Shown in pieces: positions 16,368 to 24,844 of a DNA stretch of 64,000 nucleotides. The DNA is from Paenibacillus sp. (GTDB taxonomy: Bacteria > Bacillota > Bacilli > Paenibacillales > YIM-B00363). Position 1 is the stretch's first letter. Each line of letters starts with the position of its first letter. The stretch is from the NCBI RefSeq assembly GCF_031177825.1, contig NZ_JAPSKE010000004.1:307521-371520 (forward strand). The letters run 5' to 3'. The notes below the pieces were generated by a model. The model was not told where the DNA came from, did no database searches, and saw nothing but the letters and a program-made list of their open reading frames with translations. Position numbers and translations under genes: made by a program.

Positions 16368-16664
16368 TTACGTCCCCGGCGGCGCCGGCGCCGCCCGATC
16401 GAACGCTTCGGCCGCCTCGAAGTCAAGCGCCGTTAGTCCGCCGGCATGCCAGGACGTCAGCCGAAGCGTAATCAGCTTATATTCGATCGCGATGAACGGA
16501 TGATGATCGAGCCGTTCCGCTTCCGCGGCGACCCGGCCGACGAAGGCGATCCCGTCGAGATACGAGGGGAAGCGATATTTCTTGGTGATCCACTTCCCGT
16601 CTTCCAGACGCCATCCGGGCGCCGACGGCAGCCGCGATTCGATCTCCACCGGCGTCAGCTTCAT
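16368..16664 (-). CDS. 4a-hydroxytetrahydrobiopterin dehydratase (pterin-4a-carbinolamine dehydratase)
   Basis: Encodes 98 residues, the usual length. GWRLEDGKWITKKYRFPSY and AERLDHHPFIAIEYKLITLR followed by LTSWHAGGLTALD are the family signature; the HHP block and the later His form the active site that dehydrates 4a-hydroxytetrahydrobiopterin. The start overlaps the stop of the Dabb gene (ATGA, 16661-16664). No aromatic amino acid hydroxylase is seen nearby, so the pterin substrate in this organism is unclear. Confidence 0.9.
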   Translation of the reverse strand: MKLTPVEIESRLPSAPGWRLEDGKWITKKYRFPSYLDGIAFVGRVAAEAERLDHHPFIAIEYKLITLRLTSWHAGGLTALDFEAAEAFDRAAPAPPGT

Positions 16665-16981
16665 GCGCGGTTCGTCTCCTTCCCGATCTCGTAGTCCACG
16701 ACGACGACTTGTTCGACGAGGCCGTCCAACGAAGCGACGAACGCTTGATGCGCCGGATGCGGTCCGTAAGCCATCAAGGCGGCATGATCCTCGAACGTAA
16801 TGCGCAGCCCGATCGAAAAGCCATGGATGTTCTCGGTCTCGCGCGTAACGTTGCGGCCCGCGCTCATCGAGACGATGCCCGGAATGACTCCCTGGAACGA
16901 CCGCAGCTGCGTCAGCAAGCCCTCCTCCTGCGCCGCGGGCAGCTCGGTCCGAAATTTAAATACGACGATATGCTCGTACAT
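16661..16981 (-). CDS. Dabb-family (stress-responsive alpha/beta-barrel) protein
   Basis: Encodes 106 residues with AAAGGATG ahead of the ATG. The pattern YEHIVVFKFR, LRSFQGVIPGIVSMSAGRNV, HGFSIGLRITFEDHAALMAY and GPHPAHQAFV, then VDYEI, is typical of Dabb dimers. Members range from small stress proteins to polyketide cyclases; the specific function is unknown. It is translationally coupled to the pterin dehydratase gene. Confidence 0.85.
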   Translation of the reverse strand: MYEHIVVFKFRTELPAAQEEGLLTQLRSFQGVIPGIVSMSAGRNVTRETENIHGFSIGLRITFEDHAALMAYGPHPAHQAFVASLDGLVEQVVVVDYEIGKETNRA

Positions 16982-17203
16982 GTGCCGTCATCCTTTCCTC
17001 TTTTTCATTCCCTCTAGTTTACCATATCCGCCGGCGCGGCACCGACGTTTACAGGGCGGCGATGTCCATCTCTTGCTGCCGCTCGGACGGCCGGAGGCAT
17101 GGATAAATATGCCGAATGTATACGCGTTCATCTCGAATCCCAACATTTGGCCCCTCCCCGAGCCGGACGAGCGTGGGGTATTCTGGTTATGGAGGTGATT
17201 AGG

Positions 17204-18118
17204 ATGCGAAAAACCATGATATTCCTCGCATCGGTAGTAGGATCCGCAGCACTGGCAACATCCGCTTCGGCGGCGACGAGTTACGAGACGGAAGTCAAGT
17301 ACGGCGTTAATATGAGGAGCGAACCGAGCATGTCGGGCAAGGTGATTCGCATGCTGCAGCGCGGCGAAGACGTCCACGTCATCGACGGCGTCGCCGACCA
17401 CTGGCTCAAAATCCAAACGAAGAGCGGCACGATCGGATACATATCGGATGACGACAAATATACGAGCTTCGATGCGTCGGCGGCGCGCTACGATACGGAA
17501 GTAACCTACGGCGTGAATCTAAGGACGAAGCCTAGCACGTCGAGCAAGGTCATCCGGATGCTGAATCGCGGCGAAGACCTACGCGTCATCGAAGAAGCGG
17601 ACGGCAACTGGCTGAAGGTGCGGACGAAGAGCGGCACGACCGGATACATATCTGATAATGGAAAGTATACGGACTATAAAGGCGGTTCCAGCGGTTCCAG
17701 CGGTTCCGTCGGCTCCTCCGGTTCCGTGTCCCCGAGCCGAAGCGCGATCGTCGCGACCGCGAAATCGTACAAAGGCGACTTCGAATACGATTGGGGCGCC
17801 GAGCCGTGGAACACGGGGTACAAATACGCGGATTGCTCTTCTTACATGGAGCTCGTCTTCCGCAAGCACAACGTCGACCTGCCGCGGACAAGCCGGCAGC
17901 AGGCGAAGGAAGGTACATACGTTAAGAAATCGAATTTAAAGCCGGGCGATCTCGTCTTCTTCGACACGAACGACAACGGCAGCATTAACCACGTCGGCAT
18001 GTACATCGGCGGCGGCGACTTCATCCATGCGTCTCCGATCTTCGACGGAGTCGGCGTCTCGGATATCAACTCGAACTATTGGTCCGATCATTACGTAACG
18101 GCGCGGGACGTTCTGTAA
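17204..18118 (+). CDS. Secreted NlpC/P60 endopeptidase with two SH3b domains
   Basis: Encodes 304 residues. A near-perfect GGAGGTGATT (17191-17200) fixes the ATG at 17204. Residues 1-23 are a signal peptide (MRKTMIFLASVVGSAALATSASA). Two SH3b repeats follow, about 27-88 and 95-158 (YGVNMRSEPSMSGKVIRMLQ; YGVNLRTKPSTSSKVIRML). A Ser/Gly linker (160-178) leads to the NlpC/P60 domain with C211 (YADCSSYMEL), H263 (INHVGMYIGG) and H275. It should cut peptidoglycan stem peptides outside the cell. The c-di-AMP riboswitch nearby is on the other strand and does not serve this gene. Confidence 0.93.
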   Translation: MRKTMIFLASVVGSAALATSASAATSYETEVKYGVNMRSEPSMSGKVIRMLQRGEDVHVIDGVADHWLKIQTKSGTIGYISDDDKYTSFDASAARYDTEVTYGVNLRTKPSTSSKVIRMLNRGEDLRVIEEADGNWLKVRTKSGTTGYISDNGKYTDYKGGSSGSSGSVGSSGSVSPSRSAIVATAKSYKGDFEYDWGAEPWNTGYKYADCSSYMELVFRKHNVDLPRTSRQQAKEGTYVKKSNLKPGDLVFFDTNDNGSINHVGMYIGGGDFIHASPIFDGVGVSDINSNYWSDHYVTARDVL

Positions 18119-18135
18119 AGTCATTCCCGCCTACA

Positions 18136-18182
18136 AGAGAAGAAGCTCCAGCGGCGCGGCGGCGCCCTGGAGCTTCTTCTCT
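18136..18182 (+). terminator. Hairpin after NlpC/P60 gene
   Basis: AGAGAAGAAGCTCCAG pairs perfectly with CTGGAGCTTCTTCTCT around a GC-rich loop. The following T-tract is short (TGTTTC), so the terminator may work in both directions or with other factors. Confidence 0.65.
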
Positions 18183-18217
18183 GTTTCATGGGGATACGTA
18201 TGTGTAGGTCAGTCGCG

Positions 18218-18511
18218 TTATTCCGTCGCTTCCGGTAACGTCTCCGCTTCCGGCGCCATCGTCTCCTCGGACGCCTCTGGCGCCTCGGTCGCTTCCGGCG
18301 TTTCCGTCGCTTCCGGCGTCTCCGTTACTTCCGGCGTCTCTGTCGCCTCGGGCGCCTCCGTCGCTTCCGGCGCGGTCATGCCCGGCTCCATCGGCTGGCC
18401 TCCCGCTGGCGCGTCCATCGACGGCTCGCCGCCCTCGCCGCTGCACCCGATCAACAACCCCATCGACATAACGGCAACCGCAAGCGCCGTCCACCACGTT
18501 TTCTTTCTCAT
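18218..18511 (-). CDS. Repeat-rich putative lipoprotein
   Basis: Encodes 97 residues from the ATG at 18511 (GGGAGAGG upstream). The signal peptide ends in the lipobox LIGC, so the mature protein should begin at Cys23 or nearby and be anchored in the membrane. The mature part is low-complexity and acidic: repeats of EATETPE and EATEAPE make up residues about 46-95, coded by nearly identical 18-nt units. Homology would be hard to trace. It lies downstream of, and in the same direction as, the two-component system at 18562-20804, about 50 nt from the kinase stop. Confidence 0.72.
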   Translation of the reverse strand: MRKKTWWTALAVAVMSMGLLIGCSGEGGEPSMDAPAGGQPMEPGMTAPEATEAPEATETPEVTETPEATETPEATEAPEASEETMAPEAETLPEATE

Positions 18512-18561
18512 TCCGAACCTCTCCCTTCGATCTTTGGTTTTCGGTGTTCTTTGGTACACCT

Positions 18562-20109
18562 TTACTTTACCGGAAACGTGTGATCGTTCGATTTTCGGTT
18601 CGGGAACTTTTTATGAAGAAATATGTTCGTTCGATGAACGGAGGAATCGCCGATCTTCGCGACGACGACTTCCGAGGGATCCCGGTACGCGGGAATTCGG
18701 ACCCGGAACGTCGAGCCTTGCTCCAATCGACTGTCCACCTCGATCGTTCCTTCGTGCCGCTCGACGAGTTCCTTCACGATGGCGAGGCCGAGACCCGCGC
18801 CCTTGTTTTTCCGGGAACGCCCGCGGTCCGCCTTAAAGAATCGTTCCCAGATGCGGGCTTGATCCGCTTCGGAGATGCCTACGCCCGTATCTGTCACTTC
18901 GAGGACGACTTCGTCCTCCTCCGCGAATGTCTTAAGCAGGATGTAGCCGCGATCCGTAAACTTGACCGCGTTGCGAACGAGATTCGCCACGATCTGCTCC
19001 AAGCGGTCGCCGTCCGCGTACGCCTTCGGCAGCGCGTCGTCCGCTTCCACCCGCAGGTCCAGCCCGCGCTCTCTTGCGTCGGGCTCGAACTTGAACGCCA
19101 CCTTCCGCAGCAGCGGAGCGACGTCGAGCGGATGCCGATCGATCGCCACTTCTTCCCGTTCCAGCTTCATCAGATCGAGCAGGTCGTCGACGAGCCGCGT
19201 CATATGATGCGTCTCTTGATACATCACGTCGTAATATTTCTCCCGGCCTTCTTCCGGGATGAGTCCGTCTTGCAGCGCTTCCAAGAAACCTTGCATCGCG
19301 GTCAGCGGCGTTCGCAGCTCATGCGACAAATTCGCAAGGAAGTCGTCGCGCATCCGATCCGATTTGCGACGCTCCTCGTCCATGCGTTCCAGCTTGCCGG
19401 CCAACGAATTGATCGACGACGCCAAGTCGTCGATTTCGTCCGCGCCTTCCGCCTCGAGCCTCCGGTCGTACTGTCCCATGCCGATTTCCGTCGCGGTCCT
19501 CGCGATATGCTGCAGCGGCCTCGAGATCGACCGAGATAAATACAACACGACGGCGATCGAGATCAACATCCCGAACAAGGTGACCCAGAGAATCGTCTCT
19601 CTCACCTGAAGGATCGCATGCGTGACGCCGTTGACGGGCGCGTGGAGCACGATGCCGCCGTATAACGCGTCTTCCTTCCCCCACGGGACTGCGACCGAGA
19701 GCATCGGTTCCGTCAACCCTTCGAAGTGGAGCTCGTCGCTCACCGCGTTCCCTTGCATGACTCGTTCCGCAATCTTTCCCGACACGGACTTGCCTACGGA
19801 CACTTCGTCCTGCGTCGATGTGGCGATAATTTCGCCTCGGCTGTCGAAAATCCAGATGCGGGTATCGAACGTCTGGTCGAGGAACGTCAGCAACGCCAAC
19901 ATATTTTCGTCCGCGGTTTGAAATTCTTGAATCGATAGGTTGACCTTCTTCGCCTTGCGAAGCAGCTCCTGCTGCGTTACATCGTATAAGTATCCCTTCA
20001 CCATCATTGAGATGGCGATGCCGACCGCGCCGAGTCCCAGCAGTACGATCGCCAGATTGCCGAGGAGCAGACGGCGGAAGATCGTCTTATTCATGCCGAG
20101 CTTCTTCAT
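18562..20109 (-). CDS. Sensor histidine kinase
   Basis: Encodes 515 residues. There are two membrane segments (about 14-36 and 172-191) around an extracellular sensor region of about 135 residues, then HAMP (192-245), HisKA with LANLSHELRTPL (H263) and an ATPase domain with NLVRNAVKF, DTGVGI and GAGLGLAIV. About 38 residues follow the last ATPase strand (RIPAYRDPSEVVV...), longer than usual and rich in Lys/Arg. It overlaps the response regulator gene by 4 nt (ATGA). The signal is unknown. Confidence 0.92.
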   Translation of the reverse strand: MKKLGMNKTIFRRLLLGNLAIVLLGLGAVGIAISMMVKGYLYDVTQQELLRKAKKVNLSIQEFQTADENMLALLTFLDQTFDTRIWIFDSRGEIIATSTQDEVSVGKSVSGKIAERVMQGNAVSDELHFEGLTEPMLSVAVPWGKEDALYGGIVLHAPVNGVTHAILQVRETILWVTLFGMLISIAVVLYLSRSISRPLQHIARTATEIGMGQYDRRLEAEGADEIDDLASSINSLAGKLERMDEERRKSDRMRDDFLANLSHELRTPLTAMQGFLEALQDGLIPEEGREKYYDVMYQETHHMTRLVDDLLDLMKLEREEVAIDRHPLDVAPLLRKVAFKFEPDARERGLDLRVEADDALPKAYADGDRLEQIVANLVRNAVKFTDRGYILLKTFAEEDEVVLEVTDTGVGISEADQARIWERFFKADRGRSRKNKGAGLGLAIVKELVERHEGTIEVDSRLEQGSTFRVRIPAYRDPSEVVVAKIGDSSVHRTNIFLHKKFPNRKSNDHTFPVK

Positions 20110-20804
20110 CGCGGCGCCTCGAATTTATAACCGACGCCCCAAACGGTATGAATATATTCCCGTTCGGGCTGATTCAGCTTTTTGCGTACGTTCTTGACGT
20201 GCACGTCGACGGTGCGGATGTCGCCGATAAAGTCGTACCCCCAGACGAGCTCAAGCAGCTGTTCTCTCGTAAACACGGTACCGGGCGACTTCGCCAGATG
20301 CGCCAACAGATCGAACTCCTTCGGCCGCAGCGACACGCGCTCTCCGTCCGAAAGCACTTCCCGACGGTCCGGATGGATGGACAACCCCTCGAATTCGTAC
20401 GCGGCCGCTTTCGCCGCCTCTTCCCCGTTCGCCGCTTGCCGCGGCTGCACGCGACGGAAGATCGCCTTCATGCGGGCGACGAGCTCTCGCGGGCTGAACG
20501 GCTTCGTCATATAATCGTCCGCGCCTAACTCGAGACCGAGCACGCGGTCGAACTCGTCTCCTTTGGCGGTGAGCATAATGATCGGCACGTCCCGCCGCTT
20601 CAAGATTTCCCGGCAAGCCTCATAGCCGTCCATCTTCGGCATCATCACGTCGAGAATGACGAGGTCCGGCGTTTCCTTCTCGACGAGCTCGAGCGCCGCC
20701 GCGCCGTCGTACGCTTCCAGCAGCTCGATGTTTTGTTGTTCGAAATAGATGCGGATAATTTCGCATACGTTCGGATCGTCGTCGGCTACCAACACTTTCA
20801 TCAA
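20106..20804 (-). CDS. OmpR-family response regulator
   Basis: Encodes 232 residues, with AAGGAGG before the ATG. The receiver domain has acidic residues D8-D10, phosphorylated D52 (LVILDVMMPKMDG), and the KPF motif (DDYMTKPFSPREL). The C-terminal winged helix ends in the usual TVDVHVKNVRKKLNQPE, then IHTVWGVGYKFE. It forms an operon with the kinase downstream. Targets cannot be named; the lipoprotein gene behind the kinase is a candidate. Confidence 0.93.
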   Translation of the reverse strand: MMKVLVADDDPNVCEIIRIYFEQQNIELLEAYDGAAALELVEKETPDLVILDVMMPKMDGYEACREILKRRDVPIIMLTAKGDEFDRVLGLELGADDYMTKPFSPRELVARMKAIFRRVQPRQAANGEEAAKAAAYEFEGLSIHPDRREVLSDGERVSLRPKEFDLLAHLAKSPGTVFTREQLLELVWGYDFIGDIRTVDVHVKNVRKKLNQPEREYIHTVWGVGYKFEAPR

Positions 20805-20879
20805 CAGCGCCTCCTTCTTTCCGCGGAATGCGGGTCCTTACAACGTTCGCAAGGAGGCGATGGTTTCTGTCCGTCGGTC

Positions 20880-20935
20880 GTAAAAAAAAATGCCCCCCAA
20901 GCGAAAATGTTCTCCGCATGAGGAGCGCTGGGCTT
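20880..20935 (-). terminator. Probable intrinsic terminator after fucI
   Basis: On the minus strand a GCCCAGCG arm and CGCTTGGGGGGC arm flank an inner CTCC...GGAG hairpin and are followed by nine T residues. Confidence 0.65.
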
Positions 20936-22733
20936 ACTTATACAACGGACCGTACGCCGCGCAGGCGCGATAATCGGCGCCCGTCGGCTCGTTCGCGCCG
21001 AACGCGGTCCATGCGCTCGGGCGGAACAGCCGGTCGCTCGGCACATTGTGCATGCACACCGGAATACGCAGCATCGACGCGAGCGTGATCAGATCGGCGC
21101 CGACGTGGCCGTAGCTGACGGCGCAATGGTTGGAGCCCCAGTTGTTCATAACGGCATAGACGTCCTTGAACGCCGGATCGCTCGTCAGATTCGGCACGAA
21201 CCATGTCGTCGGCCACGTCGGGTTCGATCGACGATCGAGCGCGTCGTGCACATCCTGCGGCAGCTCGACGGTATATCCCTCGGCGATTTGCAGCACCGGA
21301 CCGACGCCTTTGATCAGGTTTAGCCGCGCCATCGTCATCGGCATGCCGCCGCGCGTCGTGAAGTCGGTGGAATAACCGCCGCCGCGGAAGAAGTCGACCG
21401 CGGGGCACCACTTCGTCGCGGCGAGGCAGCTTTCGACGTCCTCGGCGGTAATGTCCCAGAACGGCTTCATCGTCGGGCGTCCGTCCGCGTCCTTCTGCTC
21501 GCCCGTGCCGTCCAACGCCGCGGGTCCGGAGTTGATCAGGTGGATGACGCCGCCGGCAGCCGCGCCTTCAAGCGCATGCCCGGTGACGCGTTTCACCGCC
21601 TCCGGACTCCAATACGTGCGCACGTCCGCGAAGATTTGCGCCCGATCCGTCAGCAGATGGCCGAACAGCATCGTCACCGCATTCAGATTGTCGTTCTCCG
21701 TCGACATAATGAACGGCTCGCGAATCCCGTTCCAGTCGAAGGAGCTCGAGAGGATCGCTTCCAGGAAGTCGCCGGTCGGGAAGTGATCCGTCCACGCCCG
21801 CTGCCCTTGGAAGCCCGCGGCGATCGCGTTATGACCTTGCGCCTCTTCCCCGTACCCCATCTCCGCCAGCTTCGGGTTGCCGATCATCAGATCGCGCGCG
21901 ATGAGCGACATCTTCACGACAGTCTCCCAATCTTGCTCCTTCTGCTCGGCGGTCCGCGTCAACTCCGGCGGATTGACGTCTTCGCCGATGCGGCAATGCT
22001 CCTTCGTCCAGGCGAGCGCCTTGGCGTACTCGTCGCGGTCGTAGATGCCGCGATCCATCCGCCGCACGAACTCCGTCATGTCGACGTATTCGTTGCGCAT
22101 GCCGAGGTATTCCTGGTAGAAGCTCTCGTCCACGATGCAGCCGGCGATGCCCATCGAGACGCCGCCGAGCGACAAATACGACTTGCCGCGCATCGTCGCG
22201 ACGGCGAGACCCGCCTTCGCGAACCGGAGCAGCTTCGCCTGCACGTCCTCTGGAATCGTCTCGTCGCCGATATCCTGCACGTCGCGTCCGTAAATGCTGA
22301 ACGACGGAATCCCCTTCTGGTTATGCGCGGCGAGCGCGGAGGCGAGATAGACCGCCCCCGGCCGCTCGGTGCCGTTGAAGCCCCAGATCGCCTTCGGCAT
22401 GTGCGGGTCGGCGTCGATCGTCTCGAGCGGATAACACCAGGACGGGGTCACGGAGATCGTGACGCCGACCCCTTCCTTGCGGAATTTCTCCGCCGTACGC
22501 GCCGCCTCCGCGACGCCGCCGATCGTCGTGTCCGCCACGACGCATTCGACCGGCAGGCCGTTCGAGTGACGCAAATGCTCGGACAGAAATTTCGCGCACG
22601 CCTCGGCCATCTTCATCGTCGGCTCCTCGAGCGATTCCCGGATGCCGCCGAGGCGACCGTCGATGATCGGGCGAATGCCGATCTTCGGCATCTCCCCTTG
22701 CAAGCGGTTACGAATGATCGATCCGTTCTTCAT
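20934..22733 (-). CDS. fucI: L-fucose isomerase
   Basis: Encodes 599 residues, the family length, from the ATG at 22733 (GGGAGGAATGGACTT upstream). The start [20 protein letters not shown] followed by [16 protein letters not shown] and later [20 protein letters not shown] are typical of FucI, which converts L-fucose (and D-arabinose) to the ketose with Mn2+. It lies 68 nt after the LacI-type regulator gene on the same strand, and a matching operator lies in the gap. No fuculokinase or aldolase is in the window, so the rest of the pathway must be elsewhere. Confidence 0.93.
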   Translation of the reverse strand: MKNGSIIRNRLQGEMPKIGIRPIIDGRLGGIRESLEEPTMKMAEACAKFLSEHLRHSNGLPVECVVADTTIGGVAEAARTAEKFRKEGVGVTISVTPSWCYPLETIDADPHMPKAIWGFNGTERPGAVYLASALAAHNQKGIPSFSIYGRDVQDIGDETIPEDVQAKLLRFAKAGLAVATMRGKSYLSLGGVSMGIAGCIVDESFYQEYLGMRNEYVDMTEFVRRMDRGIYDRDEYAKALAWTKEHCRIGEDVNPPELTRTAEQKEQDWETVVKMSLIARDLMIGNPKLAEMGYGEEAQGHNAIAAGFQGQRAWTDHFPTGDFLEAILSSSFDWNGIREPFIMSTENDNLNAVTMLFGHLLTDRAQIFADVRTYWSPEAVKRVTGHALEGAAAGGVIHLINSGPAALDGTGEQKDADGRPTMKPFWDITAEDVESCLAATKWCPAVDFFRGGGYSTDFTTRGGMPMTMARLNLIKGVGPVLQIAEGYTVELPQDVHDALDRRSNPTWPTTWFVPNLTSDPAFKDVYAVMNNWGSNHCAVSYGHVGADLITLASMLRIPVCMHNVPSDRLFRPSAWTAFGANEPTGADYRACAAYGPLYK

Positions 22734-22768
22734 AAGTCCATTCCTCCCAGAGAAAATGATTGCATGTA

Positions 22769-22786
22769 TGTGTAATCGTTTACACA
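22769..22786. promoter_or_regulatory. LacI-family operator before fucI
   Basis: TGTGTAA-TCGT-TTACACA is an inverted repeat with perfect 7-nt arms, located 36 nt before the fucI start codon. It matches the site before the adjacent lacI-type gene in 16 of 18 positions, so both are probably bound by that regulator. CcpA-like cre recognition is possible as well. Confidence 0.75.
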
Positions 22787-22800
22787 CCATCGAAAAAAAA

Positions 22801-23790
22801 TTACGACTTCGCCTCTACCGTAGGGATCCTTATCTTTGTAACCTTCTCTAGGCTCGGCTCCGAGATCCGGGCCAGCACCGTATCGCCTGCCGTAGCCCCG
22901 ATCCATACAGGGTCTTGCTTGATGACCGTGAGACGCTGTCGGAACAGCGGGGAAAACTCCAGATCGCCGAACGATACGACTTCCACGGAAGCCGTATCGA
23001 TGCCGGCCTCCTGCAAGCCAAGGTAAAATCCGTACGTCATCTCGTTGTTGCAGGAGACGACCGCGGTCGGCGGAGGCGTCGACGCCAATAAGGAACGAAC
23101 GGCGCCGCGACCGGATTCTTTCGTATAATCGCCCTCGTACACCAACGCGGGGTCCAGCTCTACGCTCTTCTCCCGCAGCGCCGCCGCGATGCCCTCGTAA
23201 CGCTCTCTTGCCGTGACGATCCCTTCGGGACCCGCGATGACGCCGATCCGGGTATGGCCTCGGTCGAGCAGCTCGGATACCGCTCGGAACGTAACGTTCG
23301 CGTTATCCTCGCAGACGATGTCCGCGTCGACGCCGTCGATGCGCCGGTCGATCAATACGAGCGCCGTTCCGTTCGCGCGAATCGACTCGAGCTTCTCCCG
23401 ATTGCGATCGGTGCCCGCGAGTACGATCGCTTCCACCCGCTTCTCCATCAGCAGGTCGAGCGCCACGCTCTCCTTCCCGGCATCCTCCTCGGAATCCATG
23501 AACAGGAGATGGTATCCGGCGCTCATGCATCGCCTCTGGATATGCCTAGCGATCGTCATGAAGTACGGATTCGTCATGTCGGGAATGACGATGCCGATCG
23601 TGTAGCTCTTCTCTTGTTTCAAGCTTCTCGCGATCGAGTTCGGCTGGTACTTCAGCCGTTCCACGACGCCGAGCACCTGCTCCCGCACCGACTCGCTGAC
23701 GTATCCGGTGCGGTTCAACACTCTGGAAACCGTAGCGGTCGAGACCCCGGCTTCGCGAGCGACGTCCTTCACCGTCAGCTTCTTCGTCAT
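22801..23790 (-). CDS. LacI-family transcriptional regulator
   Basis: Encodes 329 residues from the ATG at 23790 (an in-frame GTG at 23799 is less likely). The N-terminal helix-turn-helix is [20 protein letters not shown] followed by LNRTGYVSE with a hinge helix ([10 protein letters not shown]). The rest is a periplasmic-binding-protein-like ligand domain ([15 protein letters not shown]). The position next to fucI and the two identical-type operators suggest that it represses fucI and itself and responds to fucose or a derivative. Confidence 0.9.
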   Translation of the reverse strand: MTKKLTVKDVAREAGVSTATVSRVLNRTGYVSESVREQVLGVVERLKYQPNSIARSLKQEKSYTIGIVIPDMTNPYFMTIARHIQRRCMSAGYHLLFMDSEEDAGKESVALDLLMEKRVEAIVLAGTDRNREKLESIRANGTALVLIDRRIDGVDADIVCEDNANVTFRAVSELLDRGHTRIGVIAGPEGIVTARERYEGIAAALREKSVELDPALVYEGDYTKESGRGAVRSLLASTPPPTAVVSCNNEMTYGFYLGLQEAGIDTASVEVVSFGDLEFSPLFRQRLTVIKQDPVWIGATAGDTVLARISEPSLEKVTKIRIPTVEAKS

Positions 23791-23816
23791 GCCGCGCACC
23801 TTCGTTTCGACTTGGA

Positions 23817-23834
23817 TGTGTTAACGTTTACACA
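23817..23834. promoter_or_regulatory. LacI-family operator before its own regulator gene
   Basis: TGTGTTAACGTTTACACA is an imperfect palindrome 27 nt before the regulator start codon, the same sequence type as the operator before fucI. It points to autoregulation. Confidence 0.75.
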
Positions 23835-23879
23835 AACCATTATATGCCATCCCGCCGGTGACGTCCAGTGCGAAAACAT

Positions 23880-23912
23880 ACGCCCGCCCGCCATACCGGC
23901 GGAACGGGCGCG
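23880..23912. terminator. GC-rich hairpin downstream of the ABC operon
   Basis: CGCCCG and CGGGCG arms enclose an inner CCGCC...GGCGG pairing. A TTTTTCTT tract follows on the plus strand and only TATGTTTT on the minus strand. It ends, or partly ends, the ABC exporter transcript. Confidence 0.5.
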
Positions 23913-23925
23913 TCTTTTTCTTGCG

Positions 23926-24825
23926 TCATGCTTCCGGCTTGCCGGCCGGGGACGTCATCACGATGCGGTCGCCCTCGAGCTGCAGCTTGATTCGCTTACT
24001 TCCCGAGAGGCCGAGCGCCTCGAGGTAATTAGCCGGCACCTGGATGCGGCCCGCGCCGTCCATGACGACGTATTCCTCGTGCGAGTCTTCTACCGCGGAC
24101 GTCGCCGCGGCTTCCGACTCCATCTCCGCCAGCCGTTCGGCGTACGAGGCGCGGCGGACGAGCTCGCTTGACGTTCGCCCGTCCCGGATCGCCACGACGC
24201 GGCTGACCTGCTTCGCCAATTGCTGGTCGTGCGTCACGATGACGATCGTCAGCCCCAATTCTTGATTCAATCGGTTGAACAGTTCCATAATCAGCGCCGC
24301 GGTCTTCGTATCGACCGAACCGGTCGGCTCGTCCGCGAGCAGCAGCTTCGGGTGGTTGGCGAGCGCGATCGCGATCGCGACGCGCTGCTGCTCCCCGCCG
24401 GACAACTGATCGAGCCGATTGTCTCGACGATGGGACATGCCGACGGCTTCGAGCAGCTCCATGGCGCGAAGCCGCTTTCGCCGACCTTTCAGCAGGATCG
24501 GGATCTCCACGTTTTCCCTCGCCGTTAAGTACGGAATCAGATTCCGCGCCTTGTTCTGCCACACGAATCCGACGGTCTCTTTCTTATACCGCGTCAGCTC
24601 CCGTTCGCTGAATTTCAGCATGTCCTTCCCGTCCACCCAGAGCCGACCCGCGGACGGGCGATCGAGCCCGCCCAGCATATTGAGAAGCGTCGACTTCCCG
24701 CTGCCCGAATTGCCGATAATCGCCGTCAGTTCCCCTTGCTCGATCGTGAGATCCAGCCCTTGCAGCGCGACGACCTCCAGGTCGGACGTCTTATAGATTT
24801 TGACCAAGTTCTCGCATTTGATCAC
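23926..24825 (-). CDS. ABC transporter ATPase with C-terminal AbrB-like domain
   Basis: Encodes 299 residues. Residues 1-225 are a MacB/LolD-type ATPase: Walker A GNSGSGKST (38-46), signature LSGGEQQ (141-147), Walker B LLLADEPTGS and the H-loop THD. After a linker rich in Ala/Glu, residues about 252-292 (VVMDGAGRIQVPANYLEALG, then KRIKLQLEGDRIVM) match the swapped-hairpin AbrB/SpoVT fold, with the GRIQVP core. Typical LolD-like ATPases end near residue 230. It is the last gene of the export operon, 19 nt after the FtsX permease. The extra domain may bind DNA or serve dimerisation. Confidence 0.88.
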   Translation of the reverse strand: MIKCENLVKIYKTSDLEVVALQGLDLTIEQGELTAIIGNSGSGKSTLLNMLGGLDRPSAGRLWVDGKDMLKFSERELTRYKKETVGFVWQNKARNLIPYLTARENVEIPILLKGRRKRLRAMELLEAVGMSHRRDNRLDQLSGGEQQRVAIAIALANHPKLLLADEPTGSVDTKTAALIMELFNRLNQELGLTIVIVTHDQQLAKQVSRVVAIRDGRTSSELVRRASYAERLAEMESEAAATSAVEDSHEEYVVMDGAGRIQVPANYLEALGLSGSKRIKLQLEGDRIVMTSPAGKPEA

Positions 24826-24844
24826 CCGGCACGCCTCCTCCCCG

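Noticed and set aside
18230..18375. CRISPR-like array, because of short repeats
   Set aside because: The repeats are contiguous 18-nt coding units without spacers and translate to EATETPE-type repeats in a lipoprotein.
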